In this document: positions 56,105-64,000 of the stretch, one piece after another
Numbering within the stretch: the first letter of the stretch is position 1
How the letters are laid out: every line of letters starts with the position of its first letter
From: Yoonia sediminilitoris
GTDB lineage: Bacteria > Pseudomonadota > Alphaproteobacteria > Rhodobacterales > Rhodobacteraceae
Length of the DNA: 64,000 nt
Direction of reading: 5' to 3'
Assembly: GCF_003058085.1 (NCBI RefSeq)
Contig: NZ_QBUD01000004.1
Location: 124,001-188,000 of the forward strand
Made by a program: the position numbers and the translations under genes
Notes under the pieces: model-generated
Seen by the model: only the letters and a program-made list of their open reading frames with translations
Databases searched by the model: none
What the model was told of the DNA's origin: nothing

Positions 56105-57181
56105 CTAGGGTTTGCGGCGTTCCCCGACCTTGCGTCCCCAGCCCTCGGACTGCATTTCGCGCAATCGGCTGGCTGTCCGTTCAAATTCAAATGTCCCTTC
56201 GCCTTCGACATAGAGCATCTCGGGCTGCGCCGCCGCAGAACAGATCAGTTGAACTTTTCCCTCGTACAGCGCATCGACCAAGGTGACGAAACGCTTGGCT
56301 TCGTTGAAGTTGTTGCGCGACAGGGTGGGAATATCCTCAAGGATCAGCACCCGCACCGCGTCGGCCAGCGCCAAATAGTCGGCAGCACCCAAGGGCTTGC
56401 CGCAAAGGTCATAGAATTTCACCCGCGCCACCCCGTTGTGAAACCGCGGCAATTCCACCTGCCTGCCCTTCACATGCAGCGTCAGCCCTTCGCTTTCGCC
56501 CTTTGACAGGCTCTCCCAGATCTGGCGGATCGCTTGCCGCGATTCCTCGTTGATCGGCGTGAAATAGCTTTTCGTGCCAGCCAGCCGGTCCTGCCTGTAA
56601 TCTGTTTCGCTGGTCAACTCATGGATGACCATCCGCTCTTTGAGCAGAGCGATAAACGGCAGAAATAACTGTCGGTTCAACCCGTTCTTATAAAGATCAT
56701 CGGGGGGGCGGTTGGACGTGGTGACAATGGTGACACCGGCGGCAAACAGCGCCTCGAACAGGCGGCCGACCAGCATCGCATCCGTGATATCAGTGATTTG
56801 CATTTCATCAAATGCCAGAAACCTGACATCGCCCGCCAGTTTGGCCGCGACAGGGGCAATGGCGTCATCAACCCCCTTTTTACGGGCCTCTGTCATCTCG
56901 GCATGGACCCACTGCATGAACGCATGAAAATGCCGGCGCTGTTTGGGCACGTCGACGTGATCATAAAGCAGGTCCATCAGCATGGATTTGCCCCGGCCCA
57001 CGCCGCCCCACATGTAAAGCCCCGGCACAGGTGGCGGGGCCTTGCGGAAGAACCCGGACTTGACCGGTGCCGCCAGCCCCGCGCGCACCCGTTCCAATTC
57101 CGGCAAAACCGCCAATTGAGCCGGGTCTTGGGTCAATGCGCCTGCCTTGACGGCGTCGTGATATGCATCTTGAACAGTCAT
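56105..57181 (-). CDS. zapE: Cell division protein ZapE (AFG1-like ATPase)
   Basis: This 358-residue protein starts at the ATG at 57181 (MTVQDAYHDAVKAGAL); the longer frame has no support. Walker A is MWGGVGRGKSMLMD (57-70), the AFG1 block HFHAFMQWVHAEM follows, Walker B is FLAFDEMQITDITDAMLVGRLFEALF, and the sensor is TTSNRPPDDLYKNGLNRQLFLPFI. ZapE binds FtsZ at constriction in E. coli; the mitochondrial relative Afg1 assists protein quality control. It is monocistronic. Confidence 0.95.
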   Translation of the reverse strand: MTVQDAYHDAVKAGALTQDPAQLAVLPELERVRAGLAAPVKSGFFRKAPPPVPGLYMWGGVGRGKSMLMDLLYDHVDVPKQRRHFHAFMQWVHAEMTEARKKGVDDAIAPVAAKLAGDVRFLAFDEMQITDITDAMLVGRLFEALFAAGVTIVTTSNRPPDDLYKNGLNRQLFLPFIALLKERMVIHELTSETDYRQDRLAGTKSYFTPINEESRQAIRQIWESLSKGESEGLTLHVKGRQVELPRFHNGVARVKFYDLCGKPLGAADYLALADAVRVLILEDIPTLSRNNFNEAKRFVTLVDALYEGKVQLICSAAAQPEMLYVEGEGTFEFERTASRLREMQSEGWGRKVGERRKP

Positions 57182-57205
57182 GTTCGTGGGATACCCTGAC
57201 CGGCA

Positions 57206-57436
57206 ATGGTTGAAAAGCCGACAAGATTTGATGGGCCACTGGCGACACACACGCATACACGGTTGATATCGCCTGTCGAGATTGCGGTTTGCTCCGTTAT
57301 CATGACAGGATTGGCCATACGCGCAATTCTTGGCGGCTTTTCAAATCCCATCGCAGATGATTTTGGCTGGTTGCAGTGCGATTTCAGTCTGACCGTCGCC
57401 ATATCATTGATCGGGCTCGCCAAAAGTGGGGCAATT
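57206..57436 (+). pseudogene. Possible MFS transporter N-terminal remnant
   Basis: From the ATG at 57206 the frame gives ISPVEIAVCSVIMTGLAIRA, then ILGGFSNPIADDFGWLQCDF and SLTVAISLIGLAKSG. A hydrophobic helix followed by a loop of the type PxxxDFGWxxxxFSLxxAI is what the first helix and loop of many MFS carriers look like. The likeness stops near 57430, where the convergent hydrolase gene begins. No further helices follow. It is therefore at best a 75-codon truncated remnant, possibly accidental. Confidence 0.35.
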
Positions 57437-58360
57437 TCAGTCGCGCAGGGCAGACCGAATGGCTTCGATCAACTTGTTCACATGGGTGTACGGCAAAGCG
57501 TGATCCGCACCCTCTACAACTTCCTGCCGTGCGCTTCTGTTCCATTGTGCAAGCACGCCAAGCGCTGAAATCGGGATCACCTGATCCTGATCTCCCCAAA
57601 CCGCAATCACCGGCACATCCTCGCGCCCCAGCATACGGTGTTCCGCTTCGTGCACTTCGGATAACATGCCACGCCTGCTTGACAGGATAGACGGCAGGTA
57701 GCCGCGCCTGTGCAACTCCTGCCGTTGTGCCATCAGCACCTTTTGCACCGACGGCTGGCGGGAACTCTTGGGAATGCTGGCCAGAATACGACGCCTTGCG
57801 AACATCCCATGCACCCAATCCCCCAACAGCGGTGTGCTTCTGCAAAAGGCCGCAAAACTGCTTTCTTTGACCTGGATACCCGCAGCTGCCAGCAAAATGA
57901 CCCGCTTGATCTGGTGGGTGTTTTCCGCGGCATAAGCCGTCGCGATTTGCCCGCCCATGGAGTAGCCCACAAGCGTCAGTTCCTCTTGTGCGTTCTGGTG
58001 GGCCAAGAGGTCGGCCAATTGGCGCAGGAAGAAAGCCCTGTCCTGCTTGCCCTTGACCGCATCCGACAAGCCGCGCCCGTAAAGATCATACATCAGGACC
58101 CGATAGCCCATCTGGCCCAACCCTTCCGCGACCCCTTCGATTGCCACCGAGGGCGACGACAGCCCATGCACACACACGGCCACAGGCCCGCGCGTCGGTC
58201 CGACCCAGCGGTAGTGTGTCACCCCTTGTGACAATTGCGCAAAATCACCATCGGCCCCATGGCGCGCCGTCGGCCCCACTTCTGGCCGCAACCGCTCGAT
58301 CAAAAAGGGCAGCGCCGCAAGCAGCACCATGCCTGTGAGAATACCAATCCACCACAGCAT
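57437..58360 (-). CDS. Alpha/beta hydrolase, membrane-anchored
   Basis: The protein has 307 residues. One N-terminal hydrophobic helix (about 1-20) suggests a membrane anchor. The nucleophile Ser134 lies in VGYSMGGQIA, the oxyanion block is VCVHGLSSP (62-70), DLYGRGLSD follows, the acid Asp is in VIAVWGDQDQVIP, and the catalytic His is in EGADHALPYTH. It resembles monoacylglycerol-lipase or ester hydrolases with unknown substrate. It lies 13 bp after the ornithine-cyclodeaminase-like gene's end on the same strand, reading away from it. Confidence 0.9.
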   Translation of the reverse strand: MLWWIGILTGMVLLAALPFLIERLRPEVGPTARHGADGDFAQLSQGVTHYRWVGPTRGPVAVCVHGLSSPSVAIEGVAEGLGQMGYRVLMYDLYGRGLSDAVKGKQDRAFFLRQLADLLAHQNAQEELTLVGYSMGGQIATAYAAENTHQIKRVILLAAAGIQVKESSFAAFCRSTPLLGDWVHGMFARRRILASIPKSSRQPSVQKVLMAQRQELHRRGYLPSILSSRRGMLSEVHEAEHRMLGREDVPVIAVWGDQDQVIPISALGVLAQWNRSARQEVVEGADHALPYTHVNKLIEAIRSALRD

Positions 58361-58373
58361 CGCATTCTACCTC

Positions 58374-59297
58374 TTAACTTGTGGCCAAAAACGCGTGCCA
58401 AGCGTCGAGTATGTATCGGCTGGTCATGAGATCAAGATGCGCCCCACCACCATTTTTGAAAAGTGTGATATCCTTGTCATCCTGCCTGCGCATCAAATCC
58501 ATCTGGTAAAAATCGGCCATGACATCCGCGCGCTGAATTGCACCCTCTGCCAGCGGGATTTTCAACTCGCCGATATGGTCCATCGTCGTGTCCCGACTAT
58601 CCACAAAGATGCGCGCTTTTTGCAGCGCCGTGTCGTCCACTTCGCGCATGTCAGGGCGGTAGGCGCCAATCAGGTCCACATGCTGACCGGGGCGCAGCCA
58701 ATCCCCCTTGATGACGGGTTCTGTAGACATGGTAGCGCAGGTGATGATGTCGGCGGCCTGCACCGCCGTGGCCAGATCAGCCGCAACCGTGACGTCGGGA
58801 TAGGCCTGTCGGAACGATTCGGCCCCGGCGGGCGAGCGGTTCCAAACCGTGAATTGCGCGTGTGGAAAGGCGGCACCGTAAGCCTGCCGCAGGGATGCAC
58901 CCACCGTGCCCGCGCCGACGATCAGGATGTTCCGGCTGTCAGGCCGGGCCAGCCTGCGCGCAGCAAGCAGGCTGTCACCGGCGGTTTTCCATTTGGTCAC
59001 AAGATGGAAATCCACAATCGCCTCAAGCCTGCCATCATCATCAGAAAACAGATTGACTGCCCCGCCGACCGTGGGCTTGCCCTGCGCCTTGTTTCCGGGA
59101 AAGATCGTCGCGCATTTCACAGCCAGCCCCATGCCTGAAATCCATGCAGACCGGTTCAGCAACGTGTTTTCACCCTGATAAAGAAACGTGTCCGACAGTT
59201 CGGCTTTGGGCAGCTTGTGACCTGCCACCAGTGCGTCGGTCAGACCGAGCCAGTCCAGATTGGCCTCGCCTTCAGTAAAGGGAATGTTGATCGTCAT
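58374..59297 (-). CDS. Ornithine cyclodeaminase / mu-crystallin family protein
   Basis: This 307-residue NAD(P)-dependent protein has the family layout. An N-terminal dimer domain includes LLNRSAWISGMGLAVKCATIFPGN, with the substrate Lys/Arg region. A Rossmann fold includes ILIVGAGTVGASLRQAYGAAFP, then VWNRSPAGAESFRQAYPDV and DIITCATMSTEPVIKGDWLRPGQHVDLIGAY. Such enzymes cyclise ornithine, reduce cyclic imines or act as alanine dehydrogenases. The substrate cannot be told. It overlaps the upstream HAD gene by 4 bp. Confidence 0.9.
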   Translation of the reverse strand: MTINIPFTEGEANLDWLGLTDALVAGHKLPKAELSDTFLYQGENTLLNRSAWISGMGLAVKCATIFPGNKAQGKPTVGGAVNLFSDDDGRLEAIVDFHLVTKWKTAGDSLLAARRLARPDSRNILIVGAGTVGASLRQAYGAAFPHAQFTVWNRSPAGAESFRQAYPDVTVAADLATAVQAADIITCATMSTEPVIKGDWLRPGQHVDLIGAYRPDMREVDDTALQKARIFVDSRDTTMDHIGELKIPLAEGAIQRADVMADFYQMDLMRRQDDKDITLFKNGGGAHLDLMTSRYILDAWHAFLATS

Positions 59298-59917
59298 TGG
59301 GCGGCCTCCGGGCTGAGTAATCCTTCACGAACAAGCCGGTCGGCCCAACCTTGGGGACCATCAAACAGATGCGTCTGCCAGCCACGTGTCGCCGCAGTGT
59401 CCAGATTTTCGCGCCGGTCATCAACAAACAAAAGCGTTTCGGGGGCCAGTCCGCAGTCTTGTTCGACCATCTCATAGATGCGCGGCTCTGGCTTTACCTC
59501 GCCCATATGGCCAGAGATGTAGCGCCGGTCGAATTCGCCCAGAAACGGATAGACCGGTTCTGCGATAGCAAAGGGCTGGATGCCAAAGTTGCTGAGCGCA
59601 AAGACAGGCATGTCCGCCGCGCGCAATCCGCGCAGCAACCTGACAGAATGGTCAATCGTCGGCGTTGCCATATCAAGCCAATTGTCATGCCACATCAGCA
59701 CCTCATCGCGCCAGTCAGGATGGGCGTCCGCGGCGGCATGGATCGTTTCGCGAAAACCGTGGCCCCGATCCACCTGATCGTTGATCCCGTGCAAATCAAT
59801 CGCTGCAAACATGGCCTTGCGCCGGTCTGCACCGATCACCCGGTCATAAAACCGCTCTGGCTGCCATTCGATCAGCACATTCCCGATGTCAAAGATAACG
59901 GCATTGATGTCGCTCAT
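59294..59917 (-). CDS. HAD-superfamily hydrolase (YihX-like)
   Basis: This 207-residue protein has motif I VIFDIGNVLIEWQPE (nucleophile Asp10; the second Asp is replaced by Gly, as in the haloacid-dehalogenase and YihX-like branch). Motif II is FALSNFGIQPF, and motifs III and IV are EVKPEPRIYEM and LFVDDRRENLDTAATRGW. The substrate is unknown, probably a sugar phosphate. It is translationally coupled with the ornithine-cyclodeaminase-like gene. Confidence 0.9.
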   Translation of the reverse strand: MSDINAVIFDIGNVLIEWQPERFYDRVIGADRRKAMFAAIDLHGINDQVDRGHGFRETIHAAADAHPDWRDEVLMWHDNWLDMATPTIDHSVRLLRGLRAADMPVFALSNFGIQPFAIAEPVYPFLGEFDRRYISGHMGEVKPEPRIYEMVEQDCGLAPETLLFVDDRRENLDTAATRGWQTHLFDGPQGWADRLVREGLLSPEAAQ

Positions 59918-59956
59918 GTGGGTCCTTCCTTATCGGGACAGTACAAAGCCCTGGCC

Positions 59957-60904
59957 CTAAGTCAAATCCTTCACCTGCGCCTCGCGCCAGACGGTGAACA
60001 GCCCCGCGCCCAATATCAGCGCCATGCCAAGATAATCCAGCGCGTCCGGGAACTCGGCAAAGACAATCATGCCCCAGACGACGGACATCGGCAGCGCCAG
60101 ATATTCAAACGGGGCCACGAATGATGCTTCACCAACGCGGTAGGCCTGACTGATCAGATAGCCCCCAAATCCGGTGCAAATGCCAATAAACCCAAGAAAC
60201 AGGTAATCGCTCACCAACGGCCAGCTCCATTCCCGCAGCAAGAACGCCAGCGACGGGTCCGTCTGATCGCCAAACCGTCCGTCGCCCACGGCAAGCCCCA
60301 TCGCGATGCACACCAGCAAGAACATGAACTGGATATAAAAGGCCATGGTCGCGGCTGATTCCGTGCCCCCGATCTTGCGTGTGAGGATGTGGATTGTGGC
60401 GTAGAACACCGCAGCCACAAGCGGCAGCAAAGATGCAAACTGAAACGCCTCTGTGCCCGGCCGCAACATGATTAACACACCCGCAAAGCCAACTGCGATC
60501 GCCGACCAGCGCCGCACGCCAACCAGTTCGCCAAGGAAAATCACCGAAAAGACCGTAATCAGCAGCGGGCTGACAAAAAAGATCGCGACCGCGTCGGCCA
60601 ATGGCATGGCAGCCAATCCCAAAAAGAACGCCATATTCGATGCGACAACACAAAGCCCGCGCAGCATATGCACCTTAAGCCGTTTGGTGCGTGCGACCGC
60701 CCAGCCGTCCGTCAGCGGCGCGATGAAAAAAATCACGATCGCCAGCCCGATTGCAGAGCGGAACATCACAACCTGATGCAGGGCATAACTTCCGCTGAGA
60801 AACTTCATCAGCACGTCGTTGAACGAAAAGAACGTCACCGCGACGGCAGCGCAAAGCGCACCCAGTTGGGTCGCGGTGAGGTTGGAAAGCCGGTTCATGG
60901 CCAA
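59957..60904 (-). CDS. DMT-superfamily EamA transporter
   Basis: This 315-residue protein has ten hydrophobic helices in two EamA repeats. It opens LSNLTATQLGALCAAVAVTFFSFNDVLMKF, and the first repeat ends with a block like VSPLLITVFSVIFLGELVGVRRWSAIAVGFAGVLIMLRPG, the classic EamA end. The second repeat ends with EFPDALDYLGMALILGAGLFTVWRE. It should export a metabolite or drug. An ATG at 60898 is an equal start candidate. Confidence 0.92.
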   Translation of the reverse strand: MAMNRLSNLTATQLGALCAAVAVTFFSFNDVLMKFLSGSYALHQVVMFRSAIGLAIVIFFIAPLTDGWAVARTKRLKVHMLRGLCVVASNMAFFLGLAAMPLADAVAIFFVSPLLITVFSVIFLGELVGVRRWSAIAVGFAGVLIMLRPGTEAFQFASLLPLVAAVFYATIHILTRKIGGTESAATMAFYIQFMFLLVCIAMGLAVGDGRFGDQTDPSLAFLLREWSWPLVSDYLFLGFIGICTGFGGYLISQAYRVGEASFVAPFEYLALPMSVVWGMIVFAEFPDALDYLGMALILGAGLFTVWREAQVKDLT

Positions 60905-60954
60905 GTCGTCGCAGGGTATCGCGGGGGAGTCTATCCCTGTTCTGCGTTGCTCGC

Positions 60955-61404
60955 TCAGACCCCCTGCGCGGCCTGCCTGACCATCCGTTCCAGCGCGTCC
61001 AGAAACCGGGCACGGTCGGCCTTGCCGAAGGGCTTGCCGCCGCCTTGTCGAAACGGGTCAGCAGCGCGCATGTCTGCCATCAGATCACGGGTGGCCAGCA
61101 CGTTGCCGATGTTGGCTTGTGTCAGCGGCTCGCCATTATGTTTCAGTACCAGCGCACCGCCTTCGATACAGCAGGCCGCGAGGGGAATATCACCGGTGAT
61201 GACCACATCGCCCTTGGTGGCGCGGTCTGCGATCCACTTATCGGCCACGTCCGGCCCGTCAGGCACGACTACCGTTTCGACCAAAGGGTTCTGCGACGGC
61301 CGGATGCCGCCGTTGGACACCACAAACATTTTCAGTTTGTGGCGTGTGCCCACCCGTTCGACCTCTGCCTTGACCGGACAGGCATCAGCATCGACGTAGA
61401 TCAC
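60955..61404 (-). CDS. YaiI/YqxD family protein (UPF0178)
   Basis: This 149-residue protein starts with GTG overlapping the fghA stop region. It opens MIYVDADACPVKAEVERVG, the typical N-terminus with an acidic pair, and continues FVVSNGGIRPS, DKWIADRATKGDVVITGDIPLA and ADPFRQGGGKPFGKADRARFLDALERMVRQ. A PIN-like nuclease fold has been suggested for the family; the function is unproven. It follows fghA by a 4-bp overlap. Confidence 0.93.
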   Translation of the reverse strand: MIYVDADACPVKAEVERVGTRHKLKMFVVSNGGIRPSQNPLVETVVVPDGPDVADKWIADRATKGDVVITGDIPLAACCIEGGALVLKHNGEPLTQANIGNVLATRDLMADMRAADPFRQGGGKPFGKADRARFLDALERMVRQAAQGV

Positions 61405-62231
61405 TGATAAAGGGCCTCGGCATGGAAAGCGACGTGATCTTCCATGAAGCTGGCGATGAAGAAATAGGAATGGTCATAGCCTTTCTGGAACCGCAGATGG
61501 GCATATTGACGCCGCGCGGCTAACGCCTCGGCCAGATGCTGGGTGCCCAACAAATCGCCAAACTGGTCGTCAGTGCCGGTATCAATCAGCACCGGCCCCT
61601 GAAAACCCTTTTCGCGCATCAGCAGTGTGGCATCATGGGGCGCCCATTTGGTTTCATCAGCCCCCAGATAAGCTGTGAATTGCTTTCGTCCCCAATCGCT
61701 GGCGGTCGGATGGCAGATCGGTGCAAAGGCCGACACCGACTGAAACCGGCCCGGCAATGACATCGCCATAGTCAGCGCGCCGTGACCGCCCATGGAGTGC
61801 CCGCAAATCGACTGGCTTCCCATATCCAGCGCGAAATTGGCACCCAGAAGCGCTGGCAATTCATCGGTGATATAGTCCCACATCTGAAAATGCGGCTTCC
61901 ACGGGTCTTGGGTGGCGTTCACATAAAACCCTGCACCTTGCCCCAAGTCATAGGCGTCATCGTCAGCCACGCCTTCGCCCCGCGGGGATGTGTCGGGGTA
62001 AACCAGCGCAATGCCATGTTGTGCGGCCCATGCCTGCGCCCCGGCTTTGGTCATCGCGTTTTCGTGGGTGCAGGTCAGTCCTGACAGGAACCAAAGGACG
62101 GGAACCGGGCCATGTTCTGCCTCTGCGGGCAGGAAAACAGCAAATGTCATGTCGCACTGACACACGTCAGACGCATGTTTATAAACGCCCTGAACGCCGC
62201 CAAAACACCGATTTTCTGAAATTGTTTCCAT
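61401..62231 (-). CDS. fghA: S-formylglutathione hydrolase
   Basis: The protein has 276 residues from the ATG at 62231 after GAGGAG. It hydrolyses S-formylglutathione to formate and glutathione, the last step of glutathione-dependent formaldehyde detoxification. Motifs: METISENRCFGGVQGVYKH, SGLTCTHENAMTKAG, PDTSPRG, and nucleophile Ser146 in GHSMGGHGAL; the catalytic His lies in KGYDHSYFFIASF. No formaldehyde dehydrogenase gene is in the window. Confidence 0.95.
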   Translation of the reverse strand: METISENRCFGGVQGVYKHASDVCQCDMTFAVFLPAEAEHGPVPVLWFLSGLTCTHENAMTKAGAQAWAAQHGIALVYPDTSPRGEGVADDDAYDLGQGAGFYVNATQDPWKPHFQMWDYITDELPALLGANFALDMGSQSICGHSMGGHGALTMAMSLPGRFQSVSAFAPICHPTASDWGRKQFTAYLGADETKWAPHDATLLMREKGFQGPVLIDTGTDDQFGDLLGTQHLAEALAARRQYAHLRFQKGYDHSYFFIASFMEDHVAFHAEALYQ

Positions 62232-62272
62232 GCCAATAACTCCTCGCAATCTGATATAGGCCTACAGCAGCC

Positions 62273-63202
62273 TCAGAAACTTGTCACCCACGCAATCACG
62301 AGCGAAATGGTCAGTACGCTGATTGCTGTCGAAATCAGAATTGAAGCTGAAACCCGCGCAGGGGCCACCCCGTAGTGCTGCGCGATCATATAGACGTTGC
62401 CCGCAACAGGCAGGGAAGCCGCAGCAATCATAACGCCCGCTGCATAAGGATCAATGTCGAACACATAAAGCGACATGAATGCCGCCGCCGCCGGATGCAG
62501 GATCAGCTTGCAGAAGGAAAGCCAGCCCGCCACGGCCATACGCTCTGCCGATTTGGTGGCCAGCGATGCGCCAATGGCGAACAAGGCACCGGGCGTGGCA
62601 GCAGCCCCGAGAAGGGTCAGAAATTCGTTGATGGGCGCGGGGATGGGAACCGCGTAGGCCGACGCCACCAGCCCCAGCGTGATCGCCACGATCATGGGGT
62701 TCGTAACCAACCCTAGCCCGATGGTCGCCAAAATGCGCGGCGACATGCGTCCGTCGCGCGAGCCTGTGATCAAGATCACGACCAGACTGCCGAACACAAT
62801 CAGATCAACCGCCAGTACCAACAAGATCGGGCCCACCGCCGCCTCGCCCAGCAAGAGGGCCAGCATCGGAATTCCCAGAAAGCCCGCGTTGCCGATGACA
62901 CTGCATTGCGCCTCGATCGCGGCCTCTGCCACGCTGACCCCGCGCCAGATCGCCACAACAGTCGCAATGACATAGACAACCGCACAGGCCGACAGATAGG
63001 CCAGAACAAATGGCCAGTTCAGTATATCAGCCAGCGCCAGATTGGCCGAAAAGCGAAACAGCATCGCTGACAGGGCAAAATAAAAGATGAACTTGGTCAG
63101 ATGTGCGGTGGCTTCGGGGCTGAAAAAACGGGTTCGCCCGGCCCCATAGCCGACGCCGATCAGCATGAAGAACGGCAAGGTCTTAAGAAAGATTTCCCAC
63201 AT
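62273..63202 (-). CDS. AEC-family transporter
   Basis: This 309-residue protein has ten hydrophobic helices typical of the auxin-efflux-carrier/MdcF family. MIGVGYGAGRTRFFSPEATAHLTKFIFYFALSAMLFRF is the N-terminal block, and an internal repeat occurs around NPMIVAITLGLVASAYAVPIP and GALFAIGASLA. Related proteins carry malonate or other small organic anions, but the substrate here is unknown. Its ATG directly abuts the stop codon of the next gene upstream, so the two are coupled. Confidence 0.92.
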   Translation of the reverse strand: MWEIFLKTLPFFMLIGVGYGAGRTRFFSPEATAHLTKFIFYFALSAMLFRFSANLALADILNWPFVLAYLSACAVVYVIATVVAIWRGVSVAEAAIEAQCSVIGNAGFLGIPMLALLLGEAAVGPILLVLAVDLIVFGSLVVILITGSRDGRMSPRILATIGLGLVTNPMIVAITLGLVASAYAVPIPAPINEFLTLLGAAATPGALFAIGASLATKSAERMAVAGWLSFCKLILHPAAAAFMSLYVFDIDPYAAGVMIAAASLPVAGNVYMIAQHYGVAPARVSASILISTAISVLTISLVIAWVTSF

Positions 63203-64000
63203 TCAGTCAAAAGTGCCCGTCGTACGGGCCAAAAGAACAAAGGCGCGCGCAGTGCGGGTATCGACAAGGGCCGCGACCTCGCCGTCGGTTGCCTGCTCTT
63301 CGAACTTGGCAAGCATCTGGTCAAACTTGCGCAGGAAATGATGCACCGTATCGCGAAAAATCGCGTCTTCGCGCATCCGCCCGGCCGCCAGCGCAAGAGA
63401 CGCGCGGTCACGGATGCCACCCACCTCCGCCATTGCATCACCGCGCTCACCCTTGGCAAAGCGGCGCCACAGCGCGACATCAGGCTTTCCCGGCTTCAGA
63501 TCATCCATATAGATGCCATCCTGCGACAGCAGAGTCAGCACATCCTGCGATGCCTGCACCAATTTGCGAGCATTTCGATCGCGCAGGGTTCGGCGCAGTG
63601 CGGCAAACCCATCGGTGTCCGCCTCATTGTCGGGGAAATTCAGGCCGCGAATCAGATCTGCGATTTCAAGCGCCGGGTCCAGATCCTCGGACGGGGTGCC
63701 AAGCGGCAAGTCACGCTGTTCTTGCGATGGGTGCGGCGCGGGCATTGGCACAATCAGGCGCGATGTCTGTCGGCTTGAGGTGAAACTGGCCACCGCGTCT
63801 TCGGTCTTTTTGGTCGCTTGCGCGATTTCATCCAGTCTTTTTTCCACGGATGGTTCAGTGGCCGTTTGTTTTGCTTGATTGGCGAGAATGCTTTGGCGCA
63901 AGCCCTCGATCGCGCGGTCCGAGGCGATAGCTTGCGACCGGATCATCTGCCCCACACTGGCCAGCGCCATGACCAGCAAAAGCGGCAAAATCGCTGCCAA
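63203..64000 (-). CDS. Partial hypothetical protein, N-terminal membrane helix (runs off the window)
   Basis: At least 265 residues are visible and the frame is open at the window edge, so the true start is probably beyond 64000. The seen N-terminus has a hydrophobic helix (AAILPLLLVMALASVGQMI), a charged helical linker (AIEGLRQSILANQ and EKRLDEIAQATKKTEDAV), a Pro-rich stretch, then a helical C-terminal domain (DRNARKLVQASQDVLTLL and DAIFRDTVHHFLRKFDQMLAKFEEQ). I do not recognise it. It looks like a membrane-anchored protein with a helical cytoplasmic or periplasmic domain. Confidence 0.7.
   Translation of the reverse strand: MAAILPLLLVMALASVGQMIRSQAIASDRAIEGLRQSILANQAKQTATEPSVEKRLDEIAQATKKTEDAVASFTSSRQTSRLIVPMPAPHPSQEQRDLPLGTPSEDLDPALEIADLIRGLNFPDNEADTDGFAALRRTLRDRNARKLVQASQDVLTLLSQDGIYMDDLKPGKPDVALWRRFAKGERGDAMAEVGGIRDRASLALAAGRMREDAIFRDTVHHFLRKFDQMLAKFEEQATDGEVAALVDTRTARAFVLLARTTGTFD

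Overview
The window looks like chromosomal DNA of a marine alphaproteobacterium of the Roseobacter group (Rhodobacterales). The evidence is the GC-rich coding sequence, the many ATGA/GTGA overlaps between neighbouring genes, and a gene set typical of that group: TRAP transporters, FCD-type GntR regulators, a PrtD/PrtE-type exporter, the D-glutamate pair dgcN-dgcA, a malonate locus and a DUF6478-like protein. The genus cannot be fixed from this sequence. I see no rRNA, tRNA, CRISPR array, phage or intact insertion sequence. Coding density is high; the main gene-poor stretches are 1-333, 32596-32912, 49864-50158 and 54064-54637.

Left part (1-18.4 kb). A decayed C-terminal piece of an RTX-toxin acyltransferase gene (334-663) abuts a three-gene operon dgcN-dgcA-dat on the minus strand, which should N-acetylate, racemise and transaminate D-glutamate or D-amino acids. 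Next come amtB-glnK for ammonium uptake and its PII control, a class A penicillin-binding protein, the first copy of a palindromic repeat, a small secreted protein, and a type I secretion ABC/HlyD pair. A tight run RidA, glycerophosphodiesterase, FemAB-like GNAT, PCD and MscS channel follows. A peroxiredoxin, a ferredoxin-reductase-like flavoprotein, rsmD and an HAD phosphatase close the section.

Metabolic core (18.4-34 kb). Two FCD/GntR regulators each sit divergently from an uptake operon. The first faces a polyamine/opine-type ABC transporter with an Asp/Glu/hydantoin-racemase-family enzyme. The second, MatR-like, faces a malonate module: TRAP transporter (matP-matQ-matM), malonyl-CoA decarboxylase (matA) and malonyl-CoA synthetase (matB). 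Both intergenic regions carry the same perfect 10-bp palindrome TTGTATACAA, and both substrate-binding-protein genes are followed by a strong hairpin. An AGCS amino-acid symporter, a UspA protein and an orphan TRAP binding protein follow.

Right part (34-64 kb). This is mostly housekeeping: sfsA-map, a CinA-like protein, an OmpA-domain protein, FadH divergent from a fatty-acid desaturase with a coupled TIM-barrel enzyme, a four-gene ilvD operon, accD-folC, a Cys/Met-type PLP enzyme, zapE, and a block of minus-strand genes ending in fghA and an AEC transporter. A 570-bp non-coding stretch (54.06-54.64 kb) holds clustered GANTC sites, strong hairpins and the second, inverted copy of the palindromic repeat, next to two membrane proteins that look stress related. 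A truncated MFS-like remnant lies at 57.2 kb.

The observations most worth following up are the shared operator linking the two uptake loci, the two-copy palindromic element, the structured region at 54 kb, the racemase-linked ABC operon of unknown substrate, and the decayed toxin-activator gene near an intact type I exporter.
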